Of a stretch of 64,000 nucleotides of DNA, positions 35,301 through 42,732 are shown piece by piece. Both the position numbers and the translations under genes were made by a program. Each line of letters opens with the position of its first letter. Within the stretch, counting starts at the first letter, position 1. The stretch comes from Aldehydirespirator sp965116865 (GTDB lineage: Bacteria; Actinomycetota; Acidimicrobiia; Acidimicrobiales; Aldehydirespiratoraceae): contig OZ220727.1 in NCBI GenBank assembly GCA_965116865.1, positions 372,001 to 436,000 of the forward strand, read 5' to 3'. The notes under the pieces were generated by a model that had not been told where the DNA came from, searched no databases, and saw only the letters and a program-made list of their open reading frames with translations.

Positions 35301-36439
35301 GACGTAGCATCCTGCCGCGCCTATGCGACACACGGTCTGGCGACGCCGTCATCCTGGGACAGACAGCACCTGATCTGACCGACGACCTGTCCGCAACGAT
35401 CAGTGACATCGCAGGCAATGTGATCCCACGCCTGCGCCAACGCAGCCAATATCGAGCTCTAGCCGCCTACATCGCAGAGACAGTCATCGACAAGCACATC
35501 GCCGGAGCAGCCAGCGAGCCGTGGAGGCTCATAGGAATCGACGGCCACCCTCCCAGTCTTGACAGCCTCAAGTCCGACCTCGAAGACCTCGGTGCGGTGG
35601 TCGTCGAAATGAGCATCGACGAACCGGCATCAGAGAAGATGCGTAGAGCCGCCAAGAAGGGATCAGCCTCGCGGTCGCTTCAGCGAGCAGCTGCCGCAGC
35701 CCGGGCATCCCAAAGGCGCAGACAGCAGCGACGCCGTACAGCTATCCAGGCCGCCTGCAGGACGACTGGCCTGCGAACTCGGGTGTTCGACATCCAGCAG
35801 ACAGCGACTTTCATGTTCGAGTATCGGGTGTCGGTAGAACTCGGCTCTCTACTGGACTGGAACGAAGCCATCGCCACGCTGCAACCCGCGTTGATCCGCG
35901 TCCAGGGGTTGGGCGAGACCTATCTCCTTGTGCCACTCCGCAACAACAAACCTGTTCCAGGACTCGCGATGACGCTCATCAACGATCTGTGGCCCGCGCC
36001 CAATCCCGACGGACTCGGCAGGCTGCCACCAGCCCACCCCAGCCAACTCGCCGACACCTTCGAGCGGGCCCATCTTGCGCTACAAGCCCTATCCGGCATG
36101 TCCGACCTGCCAGATGACCAGAAGTCCCACCCCGAAGTGCAGGCCTTCGCACAGAAGCTGGGTTCAGACTGGGAGACAGCGTACGAATCGCTCAGCGGCC
36201 TGCCCGAAGACCCCGTGACGGACGTACTCCTCGCTATTCTCGGGGAACTCGCTACACGGGTTCAGTCAGAACTCGACGGCACGAGCACCGCGCCGACCTT
36301 TGCCTCCCAAATCGCCGCAGCGCTCACAGAAGAGGCCACCACCGAAATCGCGATTGTCCTGTCCGGGCGCAGCTTCGCATACGAATGGGATATCAACCCA
36401 TCGACCGCCATCGAACAACTCGCCGCATTTGACGACTGA
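32357..36439 (+). CDS. Nuclease-P-loop ATPase (STAND/AVAST-like) defence protein
   Basis: 1360 residues from ATG 32357 (AAGG at about 6-8 nt). The first 75 residues are low-complexity, so the true start could be further in. Residues about 78-150 resemble a PD-(D/E)XK-type dsDNA nuclease of the DUF4297/Cap4 kind: FHFQHAVGAWLAAKVGAG, then EGFEDVSLEG and RHVQAKSR (acidic residue near 107, Q-A-K near 122-124). The P-loop GPSGVGKSAVL is at about 361-371 and a Walker-B-like GFLVDSAG follows, with winged-helix-like regions after it (to about 620). The remaining 740 residues are helical-repeat-like sensor material, ending in a mixed domain. Nuclease, then P-loop NTPase, then large sensor is the architecture of antiviral STAND proteins. 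No partner gene is required for that class, but TIGR04141 lies next to it. The exact family was not identified. Confidence 0.72.
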   Translation: MGGTVRERCDDAGVAGRRKRRQQSRGARQRAAPVDVGQPAAGSPPGGADAASGDGNGEHSEALWGESRSGAWAGRGFHFQHAVGAWLAAKVGAGLIEAVVVPEGFEDVSLEGIGGEASRHVQAKSRGEDLGLFPVHEAVDHILHAWDRHLARDEADSQLVVVFERGVKGEVLPTGLDASVPTLAESSPDGSKLLSSLKDKCRDSGISEADTDLLLSSVVAIGAGWDQVTDETVASIGEVVELPALSLSIGADLLVGVVARASAENASRRHADRRRLDKTEIVGQIQRFAEQIDVETLQAAIRDGLCELFTYGVEELDEGGRFYEGEATQPFHVASGLVMRRPDVLEKILSGLHDRFAVVITGPSGVGKSAVLWTVPRELPGVVWFRVKRLAVEDVPVILRLARASAVSTRTPVGFLVDSAGTGQFRGWERLRAEAAAVPGMLLVATARTEDLTVLGSLTECATIAVQLDQHSAETIYRGLVRRGATSEAHWQEAFERSDGLTLEFTHLLTRGQRLRDVIEDQVRRRVIEERHRELRVLALASTADRWSAAIATTDIVRVCELSEEELQGALYRLRAEHLVEETDGWIGGLHQLRSTAICEAVHGVPPPTLGQTIKRLISVVPATQLHRFIAAMLIDNPEARSIIRDIARELAPDLERLAACIQGLRLADFRELAKIWDEIAEEHDVPAAARLAFFAFAIGGTRPPDIFDSKFLEAWEAIGAVPEQDSRNDLVAAVGSHTIGQLVASETDPHKATHLLAVLAGCEPESAVVIAAAVNAESQLAAALREAPVDVLADCVAAARGVDPAVAHALTESMGGEQTIIARIRADNPWIIVLEIRTGGSSPIGYARFLHVSDTLQGSPDEQALGLARTLLRCLPRIESVDVQAVLPGGREIAMGGYTGGSSQLKREFDRTDPAVEWSRERTRSAAALIGTTDTARLSQALPLLDEAADLVREWGTALVVTGRPPGGDLPQRLAALHESGRSILPRLCDTRSGDAVILGQTAPDLTDDLSATISDIAGNVIPRLRQRSQYRALAAYIAETVIDKHIAGAASEPWRLIGIDGHPPSLDSLKSDLEDLGAVVVEMSIDEPASEKMRRAAKKGSASRSLQRAAAAARASQRRRQQRRRTAIQAACRTTGLRTRVFDIQQTATFMFEYRVSVELGSLLDWNEAIATLQPALIRVQGLGETYLLVPLRNNKPVPGLAMTLINDLWPAPNPDGLGRLPPAHPSQLADTFERAHLALQALSGMSDLPDDQKSHPEVQAFAQKLGSDWETAYESLSGLPEDPVTDVLLAILGELATRVQSELDGTSTAPTFASQIAAALTEEATTEIAIVLSGRSFAYEWDINPSTAIEQLAAFDD

Positions 36440-36830
36440 GATTTTAAGTTCGACGGCCGATCACGCCACACTCCTACTACACCGGCTCCATACGGGCCGC
36501 TATCGGGTCCAGCGGCCGTCTTGGGTGCACTACGCGGCGGCACGGCATCGAGCTGATGCACGATACGCGGATCTCTCCCCATCGATACCGATGCAGCGTC
36601 GATCCATCCAGATCGAACGAGCGGAGATCAGCGGGCTCGTGGACGCCGGGCCAAGGCGCGCTCGCAGTGTGGCACGACTCCGGCGGTCACCTTGCCTGTG
36701 AGCCGCTTGTCGTTGCGAACATCTGTTTGTGGTTGTAATTCCATTGCTGTAATCTGCCAAGGCGGACGGAGCCGTAGATCTCCTCGAGATGCGGGCGACG
36801 GCGCACACGCACACGAACGAAGGATCAGCC
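36440..36830 (+). promoter_or_regulatory. Intergenic with promoter for the TIGR04141 gene
   Basis: About 390 bp without a credible gene. TTGTGG at 36727-36732, a 17-nt spacer and TAATCT at 36750-36755 make a reasonable promoter for the downstream gene with a leader of about 70 nt. The rest shows no structured RNA or repeat that I could recognise. Confidence 0.45.
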
Positions 36831-38513
36831 GTGACCGCCGACAGCCTGACGATCTACGCCATACAACGAACCGCCAACGGTCAGCGGATCGACGACTTCG
36901 ACCAAGTCATCGATCCCGACCGCCTCGGCACCGTTGATGACATCCGTGACTTCCAGAGTCCTCAGAATCTTCGTCCGCCTTGGTCGGCGCGCATGTATCT
37001 ATGGCAGGGCGAGACCCGCCGACCGTCGTGGGTCGAGTTCCTGGAGGGCGGTTTCGGCGGCGACCCTATAGAGGTTGCCGGCTCAGCTCAGGATTGCGCC
37101 GTCGTCGTAGTCAGGGTCCGCTTCCGAGTCGACCGCCTGTATGCGATCCCATTCGGTCAGAGCGGTCGTTTCAAGATCCGCCGCGACATCGTCGATCCCC
37201 GCTATGGGTTACGCGTCGCGCTCAACCTCCTCTACCAAGGCGACAGGACCACCGACGAACTCAACACCGCGCCCCGCGTCCACCAAGTGGAGTCCAAGAC
37301 CGTCGCCGCGAACACGATGCGTACGATTCGCCAGGCGAACCGGCGCACCGATTTCGAAGACTTCGATCTGAATCCCGACACCGATCAGCTTGCTGGCATT
37401 ACAGGACAACCGCGTGACGCCGCATTGGCTCGCCGGGTTCGCGGCACCGACAGCCTCCGTGTCGCTCGCCGCACGAGCTTCGACCAGCTCGGCCATCTAT
37501 GCCGCGACGTCGCTCGTGCCCACGAGCGCCGCGACTACCGACGACGGTTCCCGTTTGTTGACCAACGCCAAGGCATCACCGATCCCGGCAAGATCGCCAG
37601 CCTTACTGATCTGCTGTGCGCCAGTCTCCGCAGCGACCCGACCGCGTGGGCATTCTCCATTCCCGGTGTGCAGGATTACGATCGCGTCGCGGCCGTGCAC
37701 GTTTTGACTCCGTTCGGCACAACTAAGGACTTCGTCGATCCGACGACGAGCGATATCGCCGACTTGGTCGGTGTCGATGATCTTGTCGAGCACCTCCTGA
37801 CGATTCACGTCGAAGCAATCGACGGAGGCGGCAACGTGACTGATCGGTGGTCGATGCGCGATTGCCTAGACGGCCAGATCGTCGTCAGCGGCGACACCTT
37901 CCTGATCGAGGAAGGGACGTTCTACCAAATCGAACCGGACTACCTCGCCCAACTGAACCAGGACGTTGATGCCATCCCCGACACGTCCGTGGTGCTGCCA
38001 CCGTCATGGTGTGAATCAGACGAGGGCACTATGAGAGAAGTCGACGAGGGCACCTACAACGAGCGAGCCTCGGCGCCCGCAGATCACCTGCTCCTCGACA
38101 AGAAAACCGTCACCGTGCCTGGGAGAACCAGTCCAATCGAGGTGTGCGACGTCCTCACGCGCGATCGGCAACTTGTTCATGTCAAGCGCAAGTTCTCATC
38201 GAGCGCGCTCAGCCACCTCTTCGGTCAGGGCTACGTGTCGGCGGAACTCCTCGTCGACAGCGAGGCCTTTCGAGCAAGGGTCCGAGACAAGATCGGCGGC
38301 GCGAACCCGGACTTTCAGAGGTTGTTCCCGGAGGGTGACGTTGTCGCCGCAGACTGGGAAGTCGTGTATGCGATCATCGGGCCATGGAACGGAGAATCCC
38401 CCTCCGCGAAGCTCCCCTTCTTCTCGAAGGTCAACCTTCGCGAGCGCAGACGCCGTCTCCGTCGCATGGGCTTCAGAATGACCCTCGCCCGCGTTCCCGT
38501 CATCGATCCCTGA
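36831..38513 (+). CDS. TIGR04141 (DUF6119) sporadically distributed island protein
   Basis: 560 residues from GTG 36831, 7 nt after AAGGA; an ATG at 36789 lies upstream of that signal. The N-terminal LTIYAIQRTANGQRIDDF and the central WVEFLEGGF..., VRFRVDRLYAIPFGQSGRFKI, DPRYGLRVALNLLYQGD and DTNTAPRVHQVESKT-type blocks are characteristic. The C-terminus has DVLTRDRQLVHVKRKFSSSALSHLFGQGYVSAELL, whose HVKRK strand looks like the core of a degenerate restriction-like fold. The family is known for patchy distribution in genomic islands and is suspected of a defence role; its mechanism is unestablished. It follows the nuclease-ATPase gene on the same strand but has its own promoter, so coupling with it is uncertain. 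Confidence 0.8.
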   Translation: MTADSLTIYAIQRTANGQRIDDFDQVIDPDRLGTVDDIRDFQSPQNLRPPWSARMYLWQGETRRPSWVEFLEGGFGGDPIEVAGSAQDCAVVVVRVRFRVDRLYAIPFGQSGRFKIRRDIVDPRYGLRVALNLLYQGDRTTDELNTAPRVHQVESKTVAANTMRTIRQANRRTDFEDFDLNPDTDQLAGITGQPRDAALARRVRGTDSLRVARRTSFDQLGHLCRDVARAHERRDYRRRFPFVDQRQGITDPGKIASLTDLLCASLRSDPTAWAFSIPGVQDYDRVAAVHVLTPFGTTKDFVDPTTSDIADLVGVDDLVEHLLTIHVEAIDGGGNVTDRWSMRDCLDGQIVVSGDTFLIEEGTFYQIEPDYLAQLNQDVDAIPDTSVVLPPSWCESDEGTMREVDEGTYNERASAPADHLLLDKKTVTVPGRTSPIEVCDVLTRDRQLVHVKRKFSSSALSHLFGQGYVSAELLVDSEAFRARVRDKIGGANPDFQRLFPEGDVVAADWEVVYAIIGPWNGESPSAKLPFFSKVNLRERRRRLRRMGFRMTLARVPVIDP

Positions 38514-38669
38514 CCGAAGCCAGCCCTCCTACACAGACCGACACTGCCGAAGACTGCTCCCGGGACCGGTGCCAGGACCATTCCCGACGTTCGCCAACGC
38601 CGGAACCGGCGGGAGCGTTGCCAGTGCCGACGGGCCCGACGACAGCAGCGCGAGAGGGTCTCGAAACCC

Positions 38670-39329
38670 CTAGATGATGGAGAGTCCGCCTGGGTCGTTT
38701 CGCTCGCGCTCCAGTTCTTGGAGTTCCCGGGCTGACGACTTTGCGAAGGCGATCAGTTCGTCGTAGGCCGCGTCGTCTAGATCGAAGGTGTGACGACGGA
38801 GTTCGTCGATGTAGTCCAGGGCGTCGGCCAGCAGGGAGGGCGTGAAGCCGCCGTCTTTGGAGGCGGCTAGGTCGCACAACTCAGTGAGGCTGAACTTCTG
38901 GGCCAGCGCTCGGAAATCGATGTAGTCACGGGGTTCGGCTCGGCTGAAGAGAGCGAGGGTCTTGTTCGCTGCGAGCTCTTGATCCGTGAGGATCAATCCG
39001 TCGGCGGTGTTGAGCGCGGGCATCATCTGGTAGTCGGTGGCCAGATCCACATGAGTGGAGTCGCTGTCGGACTCGATCAGCAAACGTGCGTAGGTGTCTG
39101 AGACCCTTAGCCGGGTCACCCGTAGCCCCGCCTCGTTCAGCGCGGTCTCGAACGCGTCGAGCATGGGGGCCACCGGCTGCGGGTGGGCAGCGAAGAAGTC
39201 GAGATCGTCGGTCCCGCGGTGCACCACACCGGTGACGATCAGCGCGCTGCCGCCCGCGAGCGCTACAGCAGCACCCTCGGGCAAGCTGGCGACAATGCCG
39301 CGCACGCGGCGCTGCAGATCGGTGAGCAC
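38670..39329 (-). CDS. Nucleotidyltransferase toxin, MenT/AbiEii-like
   Basis: 219 residues from GTG 39329, 7 nt after the stop of the upstream small gene. Nucleotidyltransferase signature: VALAGGSALIVTGVVHRGTDDLDFF, with G-G-S and D-D-L-D metal ligands (about 27-51). It is followed by THVDLATDYQM (third acidic strand) and LAANKTLALFSRAEPRDYIDFRAL, the K and R-D-Y-x-D block of the AbiEii/AbiGii toxin superfamily. Proteins of this layout include mycobacterial MenT toxins, which add nucleotides to the tRNA 3' end. It probably inhibits translation when its partner, encoded just upstream, is lost. It lies beside a second, classical AbiE system. Confidence 0.8.
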   Translation of the reverse strand: MLTDLQRRVRGIVASLPEGAAVALAGGSALIVTGVVHRGTDDLDFFAAHPQPVAPMLDAFETALNEAGLRVTRLRVSDTYARLLIESDSDSTHVDLATDYQMMPALNTADGLILTDQELAANKTLALFSRAEPRDYIDFRALAQKFSLTELCDLAASKDGGFTPSLLADALDYIDELRRHTFDLDDAAYDELIAFAKSSARELQELERERNDPGGLSII

Positions 39330-39336
39330 CGCCGCG

Positions 39337-39651
39337 CTAGTCGATGAGGCCGCGGTCGCGCAGCCACGCACCCCAGGCGTCGCGCACGTGCGGCGTCAGC
39401 CACATCTCGTCCCACACTTCCAAGAGCCGGTCGAGGTCGATGTAGAAGCGCACATCGTCGTCGAGGCCCTCCGTCATCACCCGCGCGTAGCAGGCTCTCA
39501 AGTCCTTACGATCATCAAGGTCGTAGCTGTGGGGGAAGCTCCAGGCGACATGGCGCGGCAGGGTGACCCAGCCGCCGGCCTTCGGCAGGGAACGGTCCTC
39601 CATGTCGTCGGGGATGCACACAGGCCGCCCCGTCAGGGCCTTGGGATGCAT
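39337..39651 (-). CDS. Probable cognate antitoxin of the MenT-like toxin
   Basis: 104 residues from ATG 39651. A minus-strand TACAAT -10 box (39663-39658) ends 6 nt before this ATG, marking a leaderless mRNA; a GTG two codons upstream would lie inside the expected transcript start. The protein is acidic, with blocks VCIPDDMEDRSLPKAGGWVTLPRHVAWSFP and FYIDLDRLLEVWDEMWLTPHVRDAWGAWLRDRGL. It is encoded immediately upstream of the nucleotidyltransferase, the order found in mycobacterial MenA-MenT loci. No helix-turn-helix is evident. Antitoxin role is inferred from gene order and co-transcription; I did not recognise the sequence family itself. Confidence 0.6.
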   Translation of the reverse strand: MHPKALTGRPVCIPDDMEDRSLPKAGGWVTLPRHVAWSFPHSYDLDDRKDLRACYARVMTEGLDDDVRFYIDLDRLLEVWDEMWLTPHVRDAWGAWLRDRGLID

Positions 39652-39752
39652 GCCCACATTGTACGGCTGCCTGCTGTTGGTAGCCCCTCAATTCTCGTAG
39701 CCGCGCCAGAATGCCTCACTCTCATCATGTGACGGCACCGTTGACTTGGGCG

Positions 39753-39941
39753 CTAGTCGGTGCTTCGGCCGTTGCGGCGCAGCCGGATCGCCGTCAGGAA
39801 CGCTTCGTCGCTGTAGTAGCGCACGGCGACCTCGTTCTCGGGCACGTCGGGGCCGGTGCCGACGCTCGCGTCCAGTTCGGCGAGTGTCACGGGCTCCTCA
39901 AGCGGATCGTGACCGGTGTCGGCGACAGGCACAGTTGTCAT
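39753..39941 (-). CDS. Small hypothetical protein
   Basis: 62 residues from ATG 39941 with AGAGGA 9 nt upstream. The sequence is acidic in its N-terminal two thirds (EEPVTLAELDASVGTGPDVPENEVAVRYYSDEAFLTAIRL) and ends in Arg/Asn. The ribosome binding site and composition suggest a real gene, perhaps an antitoxin fragment or regulator in this toxin-antitoxin zone. Its 5' side faces the tRNA-Pro fragment. No family recognised. Confidence 0.4.
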   Translation of the reverse strand: MTTVPVADTGHDPLEEPVTLAELDASVGTGPDVPENEVAVRYYSDEAFLTAIRLRRNGRSTD

Positions 39942-40179
39942 TGCCGTTGATCCTCTAGGTAGCGCCTAGCCACATCCAAGATAGCCCTTTCAACCGCGGC
40001 ACGGCCGTGCCGGACTCCCGGTGCGATCCACAGGCCGAGACTTCTAACGAATCTTCTAACGGACGATCCGTCATGGGCAGCGATGCGCAGGTACGGCTTG
40101 TTACGCCGGAATTGTAAAACCGCACTTCAGATGGGCATTCTGTTACCCGTTGGTACTGACCGAGACGGCCTTGGCGCAA

Positions 40180-40221
40180 CTGGGGGACCGAAGGTCGGGA
40201 GTTCAAATCTCCCCAGCCCGA
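40180..40221 (+). tRNA. 3' half of a tRNA-Pro(GGG): probable att-site remnant
   Basis: From an anticodon-loop-like CTGGGGG onward the sequence reads as a tRNA 3' half: variable region AGGTC, T-stem GGGAG (40197-40201), T-loop TTCAAAT, matching CTCCC (40209-40213), acceptor strand CAGCCCG, discriminator A (40221). A 5' acceptor partner CGGGCTG, D-arm and 5' anticodon stem are all absent upstream: GCGCA stands where TCGGT would be needed. Acceptor 3' strand and GGG anticodon fit tRNA-Pro. A 40-nt 3' tRNA piece without a 5' half is the usual duplicated attachment site left by an integrating element. The intact gene is not in this window. Confidence 0.7.
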
Positions 40222-40267
40222 CAGATAAAAGCCTAGTTAAGAGCACATTTCTGATCCAGGCTTACCT

Positions 40268-40579
40268 GTGGATAACTCTGAGATCGGCCAAACTTCTGTG
40301 GAGGCCTGCCTGCCCGGAGCGCGCCACGTTCTGGACCGCTTCCGCGTCATCAGATGGTTCGCGGCGGGGCTCACCGCGGTGCGCTGCGATATCCAGCGCC
40401 GAGAGCCCCACGGCATCAAACCGGTCTTCGCCCCAGACGTGTTCCGGGCCCGGTTTTTGCTGATGCGTCGAGGCGACCAGCTCAGCGACTCAGACCAGGC
40501 CCGCCTCAACACCCTCTTCGACGCCCACCCCCGCCTCCAAGCCGGCTGGCAGGCCCTCCAGGAACTCCACGGCCTCTGA
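40268..40579 (+). pseudogene. ISL3-family transposase fragment
   Basis: About 100 codons matching the middle of ISL3 (DDE) transposases: ARHVLDRFRVIRWFAAGLTAVR corresponds to the D-x-F-H-V-x-x block, and FRARFLLMRRGDQLSDSDQARLNTLFDAHPRLQAGWQALQELHGL to the K-x-x-R-x-L-L-x-x...L-x-x-x-Q segment. The zinc-finger and HTH N-terminus and the C-terminal catalytic part are missing, and no inverted repeats are seen. It lies 46 bp after the tRNA-Pro remnant, marking an old recombination point. Confidence 0.75.
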
Positions 40580-40651
40580 TCGATCCGCGCATGTTCTTAA
40601 GAGGATCCCGGTTCAGCGCGACAATCCTCCCCCTCGTGGTAAGATTCGGTG

Positions 40652-41503
40652 GTGGCTGAGCAGGCAAAGATCAAGCCGCGAGATCTGCCTGAGTTCCTTC
40701 TCGCCTCGGGTGAGAAGCTAGTGAGTACCGAGCGCGTCGCGCAGCTGCTGGGGGTGCGCCCAGCACGTGTGTCACGCAGCCTCACTACTGCTCGCCGAGA
40801 CCGTCGGATCGTGTCGATCACCAAGGGGATGTGGGCACCGGTTGAGGAGGGCTGGCGCCATCGCGGCGCTCATCCGCCTGCAGAGTATCTCGATGATCTC
40901 ATGGCTCATCTCGGGCATCGCCACTATGTGGCGTACCGCAGCGCTGCCGCGGTCTACGGCGTGAGCCATCACAGCTTCGCAGCGTTCCAAGTAGCGGTCG
41001 ACGTCTACTGCCGGGACCGCGCAATCGGCGGAGTGCCTCTCAGATTCGTGCGCAGCGCTCGTGTCGGGGTCGTGCCCGTGCGGCATCAGCCATTCGGGCA
41101 TTCGGCCGGCGTCACTGTCAGCACCCCGGAAGCGACCGTGCTCGACCTGGTGGACAGACCGCAGCTCGGCGGCGGGCTCGACTATGTCGCCACGATCCTC
41201 GGCGACATGCAGGCCTTCGGGATGCTGGACGGCAGGGAGCTCGCGTCTGTGTCGGCGCTGTACCCGAAGGCCGTAGGCCAACGCGCCGGGCACATCCTGG
41301 ACTACATGGGTCGCGAACTGGCCGGCATCCTTGATCGGCCTCTGGATCTGGCTCCGCTCGAACAGGCTCTGGCCGCCAGAGGCGCCGAGACTGTCACACT
41401 GTCGTGCGGGCAGGAGGCGCCGCCGACTCGAACCGCGGCGGCTTCGGTCGTTGCCCGGCGATGGAAGGTGCTCGTCGACTACGACATCGAGCACGACTTG
41501 TGA
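40652..41503 (+). CDS. abiEi: AbiEi-type antitoxin
   Basis: 283 residues from GTG 40652. A TAAGAT -10 (40640-40645) ends 6 nt upstream, with GCGACA 16 nt further as -35, so the mRNA is probably leaderless; GTG 40649 is the alternative. An N-terminal winged helix (FLLASGEKLVSTERVAQLLGVRPARVSRSLTTARRDRRIVSITKGMWAPV) is followed by the AbiEi C-terminal domain (YLDDLMAHLGHRHYVAYRSAAAVYGVSHH, and TPEATVLDLVDRPQLGGGLDYVATIL). AbiEi antitoxins repress their own promoter and neutralise AbiEii in a type IV system. The stop codon overlaps the toxin start by 4 nt (GTGA). Confidence 0.88.
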   Translation: MAEQAKIKPRDLPEFLLASGEKLVSTERVAQLLGVRPARVSRSLTTARRDRRIVSITKGMWAPVEEGWRHRGAHPPAEYLDDLMAHLGHRHYVAYRSAAAVYGVSHHSFAAFQVAVDVYCRDRAIGGVPLRFVRSARVGVVPVRHQPFGHSAGVTVSTPEATVLDLVDRPQLGGGLDYVATILGDMQAFGMLDGRELASVSALYPKAVGQRAGHILDYMGRELAGILDRPLDLAPLEQALAARGAETVTLSCGQEAPPTRTAAASVVARRWKVLVDYDIEHDL

Positions 41504-42582
41504 TTCCGGCGGAGGCCTTCGACGAATGGCGCCGCTGCGTGCCGTGGACATCGCCTCACGAGATCGAGCAGGACTTGGTTCTAGCCCGCATGATCGCCGA
41601 GATGGCCCGGCATCCCGTGCTTGGTGTTGAGCTTGCCTTCAAGGGGGGCACATGCCTTCACAAACTCTGGCTGCCTGCGCCGTGGCGCTACAGCGAGGAC
41701 CTCGACTGCACGATTTGTGCGGGTGGATCCCTTGACGACATCAAGACTGCCATCACAGAGGTCGGGCACCGGGTCGGCTTTGTGAGCTTCACGGCCAGGA
41801 TGGGCCGAGCAGGACAACCGGTACACCACACCCGGCTGCGAGCCCGCTTCTCGGACGGCTCGCCCATGGCGATCAAGATCGACGTGGCCCCCCGCGAGGG
41901 CGAGCCCGCTCTCCCGTACGTTCGTAGACCGTTCACCGTGGACAGCTCGTGGTTCCAGGCAGACGTTGAGGTGCTCTGCTACGACCCGGCGGAGCTACTG
42001 GCCTCCAAGGTCGCCGCTCTCTACGGCCGGCGACGTCATCGGGACCTCTTCGACGTCTGGGCGGCGCTGAAGGCGGGCCTCACCACTCCCGAGGAGGTAG
42101 CGGGCTGCTTCGAGCGGTACCGACCAGCGGGGTGGACCGCGCGGCTCGCTGCCAACAACCTCAAGACGAAGTTGGAGCGCCCCGAGTACACCACGCAACT
42201 GGCAGAGACGGCCGCACACCGCCCGGAGGCCTACGACCTCACCGAGAACGTGAGGCTGGCCGCTGCACTGATCGACGCTTGCGCCGAAGCGACACAGCCG
42301 CAGAGGCGTCGGCGGCGTGTTCTCTCATCCGAAGGAACCGCCACAGACATTCTCGGGACCGGGAGCAGCCCGCCGACACGCAGCTCTGGCACCAACGCCC
42401 GCCGAACCATCCGCCCTGTCGGGCCGCCTAGCCCGCAGCCGGCTCTCAAAGACCAGATCCTCGCCGCGCGGCGCTCGCATCCGGCAGCGTCGGCCGCCTG
42501 GATCGCTGACCACACCGGAGCCAGCAGGTCCTACGTGAATGCCGTGCTCCGCCAGAATCGGAACACACGCGGCGGGCGCTGA
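41500..42582 (+). CDS. abiEii: AbiEii-type nucleotidyltransferase toxin
   Basis: 360 residues from GTG 41500, overlapping the AbiEi stop by 4 nt. Family blocks: LAFKGGTCLHKLW (about 45-57) and RYSEDLDCTI (D-L-D about 68-70) for nucleotidyl transfer and metal binding, AIKIDVAPRE (third acidic strand), and VLCYDPAELLASKVAALYGRRRHRDLFDVWAAL, the K and R-D-x-x-D block. The core ends near residue 270. The extra C-terminal 90 residues are basic and proline-rich and finish in a helix-turn-helix-like segment (LKDQILAARRSHPAASAAWIADHTGASRSYVNAVL), which is unusual for AbiEii and may give DNA binding or come from fusion with downstream sequence. Expected to be bacteriostatic and to protect against phage by abortive infection. 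Confidence 0.88.
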   Translation: MIPAEAFDEWRRCVPWTSPHEIEQDLVLARMIAEMARHPVLGVELAFKGGTCLHKLWLPAPWRYSEDLDCTICAGGSLDDIKTAITEVGHRVGFVSFTARMGRAGQPVHHTRLRARFSDGSPMAIKIDVAPREGEPALPYVRRPFTVDSSWFQADVEVLCYDPAELLASKVAALYGRRRHRDLFDVWAALKAGLTTPEEVAGCFERYRPAGWTARLAANNLKTKLERPEYTTQLAETAAHRPEAYDLTENVRLAAALIDACAEATQPQRRRRRVLSSEGTATDILGTGSSPPTRSSGTNARRTIRPVGPPSPQPALKDQILAARRSHPAASAAWIADHTGASRSYVNAVLRQNRNTRGGR

Positions 42583-42732
42583 GACAAGCCATCTCGAGGT
42601 CAACGCTCCCGCCCAGCCGTCGGCTCTCGTCAGCCGTGCACAGCCGGCGGCTTTAGGCTGCCGGCCATGTTGATCACCATCTGGGATGACGACGAGCGTC
42701 TCCTAGGCTCGTACCGGGTTGCCGAACCGTCT
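42583..42732. other. Spacer between AbiE and the methylase remnant
   Basis: A short frame begins at ATG 42668 (MLITIWDDDERLLGSYRVAEPSG) and then runs out of phase into the DUF1156-like remnant. It could be the start of a disrupted small gene. Nothing else is recognisable. Confidence 0.3.

Noticed and set aside
40120..40226. A complete tRNA-Pro gene
   Set aside because: Only the 3' half folds. The 5' acceptor, D-arm and 5' anticodon strand are absent, so it is an attachment-site remnant rather than a functional gene.
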